Shown here: piece by piece, positions 1-6,029 of the stretch
How positions within the stretch are numbered: position 1 is the first letter of the stretch
Layout of the letters: every line of letters starts with the position of its first letter
Assembly: GCA_013375385.1 (NCBI GenBank)
Contig: JABXJY010000022.1
Span: 14,234 to 20,314, forward strand
DNA: 6,081 nt
Source of the DNA: Desulfobacterales bacterium
Lineage (GTDB): Bacteria > Desulfobacterota > DSM-4660 > Desulfatiglandales > B25-G16
Direction: 5' to 3'
Notes under the pieces: model-generated
Databases searched by the model: none
Told to the model about the DNA's origin: nothing
The model's input: only the letters and a program-made list of their open reading frames with translations
Position numbers and translations under genes: made by a program

Positions 1-72
1 TTCGTCAAGGAGTGCAGCACCGTCAATCATCTGGAAAGGGTGGTAGATCTCCTTTTGAGGACGCAGGCATGA
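1..72 (+). CDS. C-terminal end of an unidentified protein (5' end outside window)
   Basis: Frame 1 is open from the window edge to a TGA at 70-72 and encodes 23 residues, ending in HLERVVDLLLRTQA. The alternating hydrophobic and charged pattern looks like a terminal amphipathic helix. Frame 2 closes earlier. Frame 3 stays open to 99-101 but gives a Ser/Gly/Lys-rich, unstructured peptide that does not look coding. The stop lies 35 nt before the phosphatase start, on the same strand, so the two genes are probably co-transcribed. A regulatory partner of the phosphatase would be a natural guess from position alone, but the fragment is too short to assign a family. Confidence 0.45.
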   Translation, partial: FVKECSTVNHLERVVDLLLRTQA

Positions 73-92
73 ACCCCTCATCCAATAAAACT

Positions 93-97
93 AAGGA
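93..97 (+). promoter_or_regulatory. Ribosome binding site of the GAF-SpoIIE phosphatase
   Basis: AAGGA lies 10 nt before the ATG at 108, an acceptable spacing. It supports that ATG as the start rather than the ATG at 69-71, whose reading frame ends after ten codons at 99-101. Confidence 0.6.
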
Positions 98-107
98 CTA
101 GCCAATC

Positions 108-1538
108 ATGGAACTGGAATCGCTACGCCAGGAGGTGGCCAGACTCAAAACCGAAGAAGCTGCCTTCCAGGTTCAAAGTAAGCTGCTTGAGAATTTTGTG
201 GCGATGGCACGCTCCCCAGCCCAAGGGGAAATGTTGAAAGCCACGTTACAGAAGACTTTAGAGGTCTCAGCCGAGTTGACCGGCGCCGAGAAAGGGAGTC
301 TGTTTTTACTCGATAGCAACGGCATTGTCACCGACAGTATCCTGACCCGCAGCGATGCCACACCAGAGCAGCGCTCTCGCCTAATCGGTAGTGTGTTGGA
401 CAAGGGGCTCGCCGGCTGGGTGAGCCGCCAGCGGGAGGTGGGATTAATCATTGACACCCTGGAAGATGACCGCTGGCTGACGCTCCCCGGTCAGCCCTAC
501 ACTGTTCGCTCTGCCCTGGCTGTTCCCATTCTCAGGGGCGAGGAGCTGCTGGGCATTCTCACCTTGCTGCACTCTCAGCCGGGGCTCTTTAGCCCTGAAA
601 CGGCTGAGCTGATGAAGGTGACCTCCCACCAGATAGCCCTGACCCTGGAAAATGCAAGGCTTTACGAGAAGTTAGCTGAATCCTACCGGTCGTTGGACAA
701 GGCTAAACAAGCGGTCGAATCCTACTCAAAGGCCCTCGACCGTGAACTGGAAAAGGGCAGGCAGATTCAGAGGGATTTTCTGCCCGACCAAATCCCACAG
801 CTGCCCAACTGGGAGATTGCGGCCTATTTTCATCCAGCCCTCCAGGTATCTGGCGACTTCTACGACGCCTTTTCACTACCCGGTGACTGTGTAGGGCTGG
901 TGATTGGCGATGTGTGTGACAAGGGCGTGGGTTCAGCCCTTTTTATGGCACTATTCCGGAGTCTAATCCGAGTCTTCTCTGGACAAAGCTCCATGTATGA
1001 ATTGCCCGACTCCACCATCAACGAGGAGATGCACGCGGAAACCCACGTAAACCAGATCAACGCCCTGAAAGCTGTTGCGCTCACGAACGACTACATCGCC
1101 CAAGAACACGGCGAGGAAGGCATGTTTGCCACACTCTTCTTTGGGGTACTAAATCATAAGACTGGACTAGTGGTTTACATCAACGGGGGGCATGAGCCTC
1201 CTTTTATCGTTGGCTCAGCAGGCGCAAAGCACCGTCTCGAACCTACAGGACCTGCAGTGGGAGTGCTGCCCCATATGACGTTTGAAGTTCAGCAGGTTCA
1301 GCTTGAACCAGGTGACATCTTGCTCGGCTATACCGACGGGGTGACTGAAGCCCGCTCTCCTGTCGGCGAGTTATTCACTAAGAAGCGACTCCAATCACTC
1401 CTGGAGCAACCTGCCCCCACAGCATCTGACTTACTGGAGCGCATCAAAACCAATTTGTTCATTCACATCGACAACGCTCAGCAGTTCGATGACATTACCA
1501 TGATAGCTCTTCATCGGACACCCATAACTGAGGCATAA
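108..1538 (+). CDS. GAF domain-containing PP2C-type (SpoIIE/RsbU-like) serine/threonine phosphatase
   Basis: Predicted cytoplasmic signalling phosphatase of 476 residues. After a short N-terminal helix (about 1-30) comes a GAF sensor domain (about 45-185), including AEKGSLFLLD at 60-69 and the LENARLYEKL exit helix at 180-189. A linker helix, probably coiled coil (about 185-220), leads into the SpoIIE-type PP2C domain (about 220-470). Family motifs are intact: QIQRDFLP (219-226), SGDFYD (248-253), GDVCDKGVGSALFMA (267-281), YINGGHEPP (357-365), GYTDGVTEAR (407-416) and FDDITMIAL (460-468). The aspartates that bind the two metal ions are therefore present and the enzyme should be active. Family members such as RsbU dephosphorylate an anti-sigma-factor antagonist (STAS protein), with the GAF domain sensing a ligand or redox state. 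No STAS or anti-sigma kinase gene lies in the window, so the partner is unknown. There are no membrane segments or signal peptide. Of 23 arginine codons, 18 are CGN, unlike the next gene. Confidence 0.93.
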   Translation: MELESLRQEVARLKTEEAAFQVQSKLLENFVAMARSPAQGEMLKATLQKTLEVSAELTGAEKGSLFLLDSNGIVTDSILTRSDATPEQRSRLIGSVLDKGLAGWVSRQREVGLIIDTLEDDRWLTLPGQPYTVRSALAVPILRGEELLGILTLLHSQPGLFSPETAELMKVTSHQIALTLENARLYEKLAESYRSLDKAKQAVESYSKALDRELEKGRQIQRDFLPDQIPQLPNWEIAAYFHPALQVSGDFYDAFSLPGDCVGLVIGDVCDKGVGSALFMALFRSLIRVFSGQSSMYELPDSTINEEMHAETHVNQINALKAVALTNDYIAQEHGEEGMFATLFFGVLNHKTGLVVYINGGHEPPFIVGSAGAKHRLEPTGPAVGVLPHMTFEVQQVQLEPGDILLGYTDGVTEARSPVGELFTKKRLQSLLEQPAPTASDLLERIKTNLFIHIDNAQQFDDITMIALHRTPITEA

Positions 1539-1562
1539 ACCGCCCGCTTCGCTCCAGATTCA

Positions 1563-1656
1563 CCCTGTTAAATAGCGAGTTGGCATAGCAGATTATCAAG
1601 ATTTGAAGATAAGTGCTCACAACAGCTCCTGAGACGTCACCTGCAACTTAACAGGG
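1563..1656. repeat. Widely spaced 9-bp inverted repeat in the gap before the radical SAM gene
   Basis: CCCTGTTAA (1563-1571) and TTAACAGGG (1648-1656) are perfect reverse complements separated by 76 nt. They occupy much of the 153-nt gap between the phosphatase and the radical SAM gene, exactly where arginine codon use changes. The arms do not extend beyond 9 bp. They could be paired operator half-sites, the ends of a small remnant insertion, or chance. No hairpin followed by a T-run (intrinsic terminator) and no convincing paired -35/-10 promoter were seen in this gap. Confidence 0.3.
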
Positions 1657-1691
1657 CAAGGATCTCACAGTCTCATATTCAACAGTGATAA

Positions 1692-2840
1692 TTGCTGAGT
1701 AAAGAATCTACGCCTAGAGGACGCGGTTTTCCAAGACCCAATAAAGCAAGAACAGACCTCAGAGAAGCACCGGGCAAGAAAGTGAGCAGGGAAGTTTTGA
1801 TAGAGGTAGATGGGAAAAGGGTAAGAGTCCGTGATGGGATAACAGTCAAAGAGGCTCTAGAAATAAGGGGCTACAAGATAACAAAATATCCGGAGAAGGG
1901 CTCACTATTTGCACCCTGTGAGATTGGTGGCTGCTGGAGTTGTGCCGTTGAAGTAGGCCATGAGCTCAAACCCGCCTGTATTACACCCGTAAAGGATGGG
2001 ATTAGAATCAGAACACAGCTTCCAGAGGACTATACTCCAAAGAGAATAGTCCACGGCTTTAGCGGGCATACTGTGGGCGGGGTAGGGACACCATGGCTGC
2101 TGAAGGCCACTCATGGGTATATAGAGGCTGCCTGCTTTGCTGCCGGATGCAACCTCCGCTGCCCTCAATGTCAGAACTGGGAGACAACCTATACGGGCAA
2201 GGGCAAGGCATCGACTCCCAAGGAAGCAGCAGAGATGATGACAGCCACAAGAAGGAAATTTGGGGTGGACAGGATGGCAATCTCTGGAGGTGAAAGCACC
2301 TTGAACCGAAGATGGCTTGTGGAATATGTAAGAGAGCTAAAAATGCTCAACCCTGATCCGAATGCAAGGATCCACGTGGATACAAACGCCTCTATTTTGA
2401 CAAGAGATTATATCGATGAACTGGTTGAGGCTGGGATGACAGATATAGGCCCAGACCTTAAAGGGTACTATCCAGAGACATTTATGCGGATAACTGCGAT
2501 AGATGACAGAGGACTGGCTGAGAGGTACTTGAATACGGCATGGGATGCAGCTCAATATCTGATTGATAGATATAAGGACAGGGTTTTCGTGGGGGTAGGG
2601 ATTCCGTACAATAAGGAATTAATATCGGTTCAGGAAATAGGACTGATAGGAGAGAAGTTGTGTGAGATAGACCACGAGGTGCAGGTCTGCGTCTTGGATT
2701 ACAGACCGGAGTTTAAGAGGCGTGATCTCATCAAGCCAGGCTATGAGGAAATGGTAGAAATCCATAAGCTGCTCAAGGAAAAGGGGCTTACAACCGTCAT
2801 CTGTCAAACAGGGTATGGTCACATAGGACCGGAATTATGA
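1692..2840 (+). CDS. Radical SAM protein with N-terminal [2Fe-2S] ferredoxin domain (PflA/AmmeMemoRadiSam-like), unknown substrate
   Basis: The 382-residue frame has two iron-sulfur modules. Residues about 34-110 form a [2Fe-2S] domain with Cys76, Cys81, Cys84 and Cys96. The C-x4-C-x2-C-x11-C spacing resembles the SdhB/xanthine dehydrogenase ferredoxin domain. From about 145 comes a radical SAM domain with CNLRCPQC (Cys153, Cys157, Cys160; the CX3CX2C motif that binds the [4Fe-4S] cluster) and SGGES at 198-202, the SAM-contacting GGE motif. HVDTNAS (228-234) and the C-terminal half resemble the PflA-type activating-enzyme group. The protein should cleave SAM to a 5'-deoxyadenosyl radical, and the ferredoxin domain may deliver the electron; this is inference. 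The start is uncertain. TTG at 1692 directly follows an in-frame TAA and has no ribosome binding site. GTG at 1782 or TTG at 1797 (AGGGAAG just upstream) would still keep the ferredoxin domain. No glycyl radical enzyme is nearby. Arginine codons are 24 AGA/AGG out of 30. Confidence 0.85.
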   Translation: MLSKESTPRGRGFPRPNKARTDLREAPGKKVSREVLIEVDGKRVRVRDGITVKEALEIRGYKITKYPEKGSLFAPCEIGGCWSCAVEVGHELKPACITPVKDGIRIRTQLPEDYTPKRIVHGFSGHTVGGVGTPWLLKATHGYIEAACFAAGCNLRCPQCQNWETTYTGKGKASTPKEAAEMMTATRRKFGVDRMAISGGESTLNRRWLVEYVRELKMLNPDPNARIHVDTNASILTRDYIDELVEAGMTDIGPDLKGYYPETFMRITAIDDRGLAERYLNTAWDAAQYLIDRYKDRVFVGVGIPYNKELISVQEIGLIGEKLCEIDHEVQVCVLDYRPEFKRRDLIKPGYEEMVEIHKLLKEKGLTTVICQTGYGHIGPEL

Positions 2841-2901
2841 GTACCGAGATTGTAAGGCCTTTCCCTTCATGATGCATAACATAGTCCCGTAGATACAAGA
2901 A

Positions 2902-3621
2902 ATGGAAAAAGGGCAAATAAGAAGGCGGATTTGGGATTTGATGGAAGAAAGGGGTATTGCGAGGTTCCCGAGACCAGTGTATGGGAGAATCCCCAATTTT
3001 GAGGGAGCTGCCCGGGCTGCCGAAAGGCTCAAAGAACTTCCTGCATGGAAAGAGGCAAGGGTAGTGAAGGCTAATCCGGACTCTCCCCAAAGACCAGTAA
3101 GAAGGCTTGCGCTTGAACAGGGAAAAGTGGTCTACATGGCGGTTCCAAGGCTCAGGGAAGAAAGATGTTTCTTGGAACTTGGCCCGAAAAGGTTAAAAGG
3201 GGCGGAGGACCAGGCATCGTCAATAAAAGGGGCATTCAGGTACGGGAGGCTGGTTGCACCAGAGGAGATGACAAAGGTTGACCTCATAGTTGCTGGCTCC
3301 GTAGGGGTAAATGAGGAAGGGGGAAGGGTAGGAAAGGCCGGAGGGTATTCCGACCTCGAGTATGCGATTGGTAGGGAATTCGGGACTGTAGATGAAACCA
3401 TAAAGACCCTGACCACGGTTCATCCCATTCAGGTCGTCCCTCATCAGATAGAGATGCTGAGACACGATTTTCCGCTCGACTACATAGTTACCCCGGAGGG
3501 GATAATTGAAACAGGGCACTGTTATCCAAAACCAGAAGGGATCTACTGGGAAGAGCTTGACGAAGAGAAGATCCAGGCAATACCCGTGCTCAGGAAGCTA
3601 AAAGAACAAAAACAGATCTAA
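2902..3621 (+). CDS. 5-formyltetrahydrofolate cyclo-ligase-like protein (COG0212, MTHFSD/archaeal type)
   Basis: This 239-residue soluble protein matches the pattern I know for MTHFS-like proteins of archaea, some anaerobic bacteria and the eukaryotic MTHFSD N-terminal domain. It opens with IRRRIWDLMEERGIARFPRP (6-25). Then come the segment KANPDSPQRPVR (57-68), VYMAVPRL (77-84), and a glycine-rich loop GRVGKAGGYSDLEYA (141-155) that corresponds to the nucleotide/substrate loop of MTHFS. VVPHQIE (178-184) and VTPEGII (196-202) follow. Classical MTHFS converts 5-formyl-THF and ATP to 5,10-methenyl-THF. For this longer subgroup the reaction is not established, so only the fold and folate link are inferred. 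ATG 2902 is favoured because an in-frame TAG lies at 2890 and the conserved N-terminal segment begins right after it. No clear ribosome binding site is visible. It follows the radical SAM gene by 61 nt with no terminator between, so co-transcription is likely. Confidence 0.85.
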   Translation: MEKGQIRRRIWDLMEERGIARFPRPVYGRIPNFEGAARAAERLKELPAWKEARVVKANPDSPQRPVRRLALEQGKVVYMAVPRLREERCFLELGPKRLKGAEDQASSIKGAFRYGRLVAPEEMTKVDLIVAGSVGVNEEGGRVGKAGGYSDLEYAIGREFGTVDETIKTLTTVHPIQVVPHQIEMLRHDFPLDYIVTPEGIIETGHCYPKPEGIYWEELDEEKIQAIPVLRKLKEQKQI

Positions 3622-3624
3622 GTT

Positions 3625-4437
3625 TTAAATGCGCGCGACCCCTTTTTCGTTTGCGGCGCGGTAGCCGATGAGGTTACCCACGTCGAATCCTGTCCCTTCC
3701 AAAACCTTCCCGATCACCCTTCTCTCTCGACACATCGCCTGGAGGGCAGGCGTATCATCCCACTCTTCTGTTCCGCCCCTCATCCTTTCTAGATAAGTGA
3801 AGAAGTGCGGCCCAAGGATCGACCTGCCAGCGAACTTAAGAACTGTTTCCCCCTCTTTGAGAATCAGAGGATCCTCCGATTTGTCGGAGAAGCCATGGAT
3901 CTCGACTATCCTCTGCTCCAGCTCCGTAGCCTGGAGTATGCCCACATTCCCAAATCCCTCGGCCTCCCTTGCCCCCAGAGTAAGAACACCGAGGGTATCG
4001 TGTCTAAAACGCTCATACAGGGGAATCATCTGGGTCAAGGCTGGATAAGACCCAAACAGGAGCCGGTCAGGCATCATCAAGGCAAAGGGCTCCTCGCCTA
4101 CCATCTCCTTGGTTCTGTATATGGCCTCACCGGATCCCAGGGGCGCTGGCTGATCAACAAACGTTATGTGGGGAGAACGGATCCTATGCCCTTCTCCCTC
4201 TTCCTGTAAATCCTTGTCCAGCTCCCCCCGCTCGAGGTAGCGGCGGAGAGAGGCCCTCCCTTCATTCACCACGATATACATCTCCTCCAGCCCCGACAGG
4301 GCAGCCTCAAGCACGGTGTAGTAGATCATGGGTCTACCTCCGATCGGAAGCATCTCCTTAGGCTGCATCTCTGACATGGGATACAACCTGGTACCCAGAC
4401 CCGCGGCTGGAACAACCCCTTTCTTAACCTTTTGCAT
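3625..4437 (-). CDS. GalU-like sugar-1-phosphate nucleotidylyltransferase
   Basis: This 270-residue protein belongs to the NTP_transferase family, closest in pattern to UTP-glucose-1-phosphate uridylyltransferase (GalU). Enzymes of this type join a nucleoside triphosphate and a sugar-1-phosphate into a nucleotide sugar for envelope polysaccharide. The nucleotide-binding signature is VVPAAGLGTRLYP (8-20), followed by PKEMLPI (26-32). Then come QPAPLGSGEA (96-105), the metal-binding aspartate in MMPDR (121-125), FGNVG (162-166), a likely counterpart of the catalytic VEKP lysine in FSDK (183-186), and GTGFDVGNLIGY (248-259), matching the GalU C-terminal glycine-asparagine motif. Oddities: the lysine normally four residues before PKEML (TKxxPKEML in GalU) is glutamate here (SEMQPKEML), and the protein is a little shorter than typical GalU (about 290-300). 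Nucleotide and sugar specificity are therefore uncertain. The ATG lies inside the end of the transporter gene (14-nt overlap). AAGGG eight nt upstream and GAGGG adjoining the ATG serve as ribosome binding site, suggesting translational coupling. Confidence 0.87.
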   Translation of the reverse strand: MQKVKKGVVPAAGLGTRLYPMSEMQPKEMLPIGGRPMIYYTVLEAALSGLEEMYIVVNEGRASLRRYLERGELDKDLQEEGEGHRIRSPHITFVDQPAPLGSGEAIYRTKEMVGEEPFALMMPDRLLFGSYPALTQMIPLYERFRHDTLGVLTLGAREAEGFGNVGILQATELEQRIVEIHGFSDKSEDPLILKEGETVLKFAGRSILGPHFFTYLERMRGGTEEWDDTPALQAMCRERRVIGKVLEGTGFDVGNLIGYRAANEKGVARI

Positions 4438-5647
4438 CCCTCACACCCTTATGCTGTAGGCCATTTTCCTTTGGGTGCGGCGTCCTCATCACAAGAAACC
4501 AGGCGAGACAGGAAGCTATGCCAAAGCACAGCGCCATGGCATAAAAAACCGACTCGAGCCCAAAGCGATCAGCCAGATAACCGGAGACCGCTGCGGCGGT
4601 CGAACCCACACCGAACACAAGAAAGAAATGTATCCCGTAACCAAGGCCTCGTCTGTGTTTGGGAAGGTAACTTGCGATGAGATAGTTCTGGATGGGCTGG
4701 GTCGCGAAAAAGAAGAAGGCATAAAGGATGGCTGAGGCCACCAGGAGGATATTCGAGGCCTGAGCCATGAGTAATACGAAAACGGTCCCGATCACCAATG
4801 TACCGAGATAGAGCTTCTCGGGTTCATAACGGTCTACGAGACGTCCAGCAAGGTACTGGCCGACAGATCCTGACAGAAGGGCAAGGGTGGTGACTGTCCC
4901 CCCAAGTGCAACCGCCTCGAGCCTCAAGAAACTGAGGTGCACATTTTGCCCCATGTAGGCAGGCAGAAAGGTCATGACACCCCTGTAGGTCAATCCGAGA
5001 GCACATGCAGATAAGAAAAAGACAATCAGATTCAGATACAACACCTCACTCTGATCGCCTTCTGCCTCGTTGGGCAATGCGACACTCCGTGTTCCCGCCC
5101 ATTGCCTCGCAACAGTAAGGGAGTAGAAACCCACACCGACTCCAAAAATACCGAATATAACATGTGGGGCCTCCCACCTCATGGATGATCCTATCCAGGC
5201 CGCAAGCATGGGTACGATAGCCGTCCCAAGGCTCCCCGCAATGCCGTGAATCCCGAAGCCCTCTCCTTTCTCCCGTACGGTATGGGAGATCAAGGTATTG
5301 GATGCCGGGTGATATGTACTGCAAAACAAGCCGATAAGACCCATGAGAACCCCGTAGGTCCATAGGGATCTGACTGGCCAGATACAAACAGAGAAAAGAC
5401 CTGCGCCGAAGAGATATAAGTTGACAAGACGGAGCGGACCGACTCTGTCAGCAAGAAGTCCGGCAGGAAGTGCCCCCAATCCATAGGCATAGGAAAAAAC
5501 TGTGACCACCATTCCGAGGTGAAAGTAGTCAGTGCCAAACTCGCTCATAAGCAGAGGGATCAGAGGAGGGAGTATCCCCTCGTATATATGTACAAGGCCA
5601 TGGGCTGAGATAGTAAGCCCCATTATCCTTTTCTCTTCACGGGTCAC
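4424..5647 (-). CDS. Major facilitator superfamily (MFS) transporter, about 12 TM segments
   Basis: This 407-residue inner-membrane permease has hydrophobic stretches compatible with 12 transmembrane helices in two halves, split by a hydrophilic loop around 181-203. MFS motif A is seen between helices 2 and 3 (GLLADRVGPLR, 63-73) and again in the second half (GRLVDRYEPEK, 268-278). A similar GYLADRFG is at 356-363. The N-terminal HGLVHIYEGILPPLIPLL (17-34) and YHPASNTLIS (112-121) recall the fosmidomycin-resistance/sugar-efflux-like MFS group, but substrate and direction cannot be read from sequence. The start is GTG at 5647, supported by AAGGAGG four nt upstream. An in-frame ATG eight codons later, with AAAGGA near it, is a plausible alternative. 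The ATG at 5649 is out of frame and followed at once by TGA. The gene is first in an operon with the GalU-like gene, whose start overlaps its last codons. Confidence 0.9.
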   Translation of the reverse strand: MTREEKRIMGLTISAHGLVHIYEGILPPLIPLLMSEFGTDYFHLGMVVTVFSYAYGLGALPAGLLADRVGPLRLVNLYLFGAGLFSVCIWPVRSLWTYGVLMGLIGLFCSTYHPASNTLISHTVREKGEGFGIHGIAGSLGTAIVPMLAAWIGSSMRWEAPHVIFGIFGVGVGFYSLTVARQWAGTRSVALPNEAEGDQSEVLYLNLIVFFLSACALGLTYRGVMTFLPAYMGQNVHLSFLRLEAVALGGTVTTLALLSGSVGQYLAGRLVDRYEPEKLYLGTLVIGTVFVLLMAQASNILLVASAILYAFFFFATQPIQNYLIASYLPKHRRGLGYGIHFFLVFGVGSTAAAVSGYLADRFGLESVFYAMALCFGIASCLAWFLVMRTPHPKENGLQHKGVRDAKG

Positions 5648-5651
5648 ATAG

Positions 5652-5658
5652 CCTCCTT
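5652..5658 (-). promoter_or_regulatory. Strong ribosome binding site of the MFS gene
   Basis: Reading the minus strand, AAGGAGG lies 4 nt (CTAT) before the GTG at 5647. It is the best Shine-Dalgarno match in the window. It is what favours the GTG over the in-frame ATG eight codons later, although the spacing is slightly short. Confidence 0.65.
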
Positions 5659-5684
5659 GGGGGCATTCTTTCAGCTGCCCAGTT

Positions 5685-5713
5685 ATTATATACTGATTCG
5701 TAACTATTCAGCC
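5685..5713 (-). promoter_or_regulatory. Probable sigma-70 promoter of the MFS-nucleotidyltransferase operon
   Basis: On the minus strand a perfect TATAAT (5690 down to 5685) lies about 37 nt before the GTG start, giving an expected leader of roughly 30 nt. The -35 position is poor: GGCTGA at 17-nt spacing, while the better TTGTGG (5717-5712) is 21 nt away. No extended -10 TG is present. The -35 area falls inside the left terminal repeat of the adjacent MITE-like element, so the element may contribute to, or have disrupted, this promoter. Confidence 0.45.
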
Positions 5714-5961
5714 ACAAGACACCAAGGCACTAAGATTACAGAATTATTCTCTTAGTAGCTTTTTTGATGAGGAGCACATTAAGACTAATCAACTGTTTTC
5801 TTGCAATGCGTTCTTCCTTTTCAGATAAGGGGGTAAAACTCATACCCGCCTGCTTCCGAGTTCCGGAATTCGGAAACTCGCCTGAGTCCCGCAGAGCGGG
5901 ACGATGGCGGGCAGGTCTATTCTTTGTATCTTGGTGCCTTAGTGGCTATCTGAGCAGTTAC
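5700..5961. mobile_element. MITE-like non-coding element with imperfect terminal inverted repeats
   Basis: The left arm (5700-5726) reads GTAACTATTCAG then CCACAAGACACCAAG. The reverse complement of the right arm (5961 down to 5930) reads GTAACTGCTCAG, ATAG, then CCACTAAGGCACCAAG. Allowing two small gaps, 24 of 27 aligned bases agree. The similarity may continue outward with a further gap (TGATTC on the left, GAATTA on the right). The roughly 260 bp between hold no credible gene and a GC-rich folded core (5848-5916). Length, inverted ends and lack of coding capacity fit a miniature inverted-repeat element. No clear target-site duplication was found, so mobility is inferred. The CACCAAG/CACTAAG arm motifs resemble dispersed intergenic repeats I have seen in environmental bacterial genomes. 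Confidence 0.5.
5848..5916. repeat. Folded core of the element: two hairpins closed by an outer stem
   Basis: Hairpin A (5857-5880) has a 9-bp stem with one bulged A: CGAGTTCCG, loop GAATT, then CGG-A-AACTCG. Hairpin B (5886-5902) is a perfect 7-bp stem, GTCCCGC-AGA-GCGGGAC. GCCTGC (5848-5853) can pair with GCAGGT (5911-5916, one G-U pair) to enclose both, giving a three-way-junction shape. An alternative outer pairing is CCCGCC (5845-5850) with GGCGGG (5906-5911). Neither hairpin is followed by a T-run on either strand, so an intrinsic terminator is not supported. Confidence 0.5.
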
Positions 5962-6029
5962 CTTGAATTAACCAAATACATCACAGAACTACAATCAATA
6001 GCAACTAGTATAGCGTTTCATTAAAAAGT

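Noticed and set aside
69..101. Ten-codon frame starting at an ATG overlapping the upstream TGA
   Set aside because: Too short and without recognisable content. The AAGGA site lies at its end and serves the ATG at 108 instead.
2059..2280. Frames on both strands inside the radical SAM gene
   Set aside because: They overlap the conserved cluster-binding region of the radical SAM protein in other frames and encode no recognisable product.
3609..3626. AAAAC / GTTTT inverted repeat at the convergent stop codons, possible bidirectional terminator
   Set aside because: The stem is only 5 bp and almost all A-T with an 8-nt loop, so it is too weak to call. The two stop codons are 3 nt apart and no stronger hairpin is visible.
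3805..4209. 134-codon + strand frame opposite the nucleotidyltransferase gene
   Set aside because: It is the antisense shadow of a gene with clear GalU-family motifs. Its own translation shows no domain and it has no ribosome binding site.
5886..5902. Perfect 7-bp hairpin considered as an intrinsic terminator
   Set aside because: No T-run follows on either strand, and no gene ends within reach of it.
5764..6024. Open frame of 86 codons on the + strand
   Set aside because: It runs through the repeat element, including its hairpins and right inverted arm, has no ribosome binding site, and its protein looks like translated repeat (Arg/Ser/Cys-rich, no recognisable domain).
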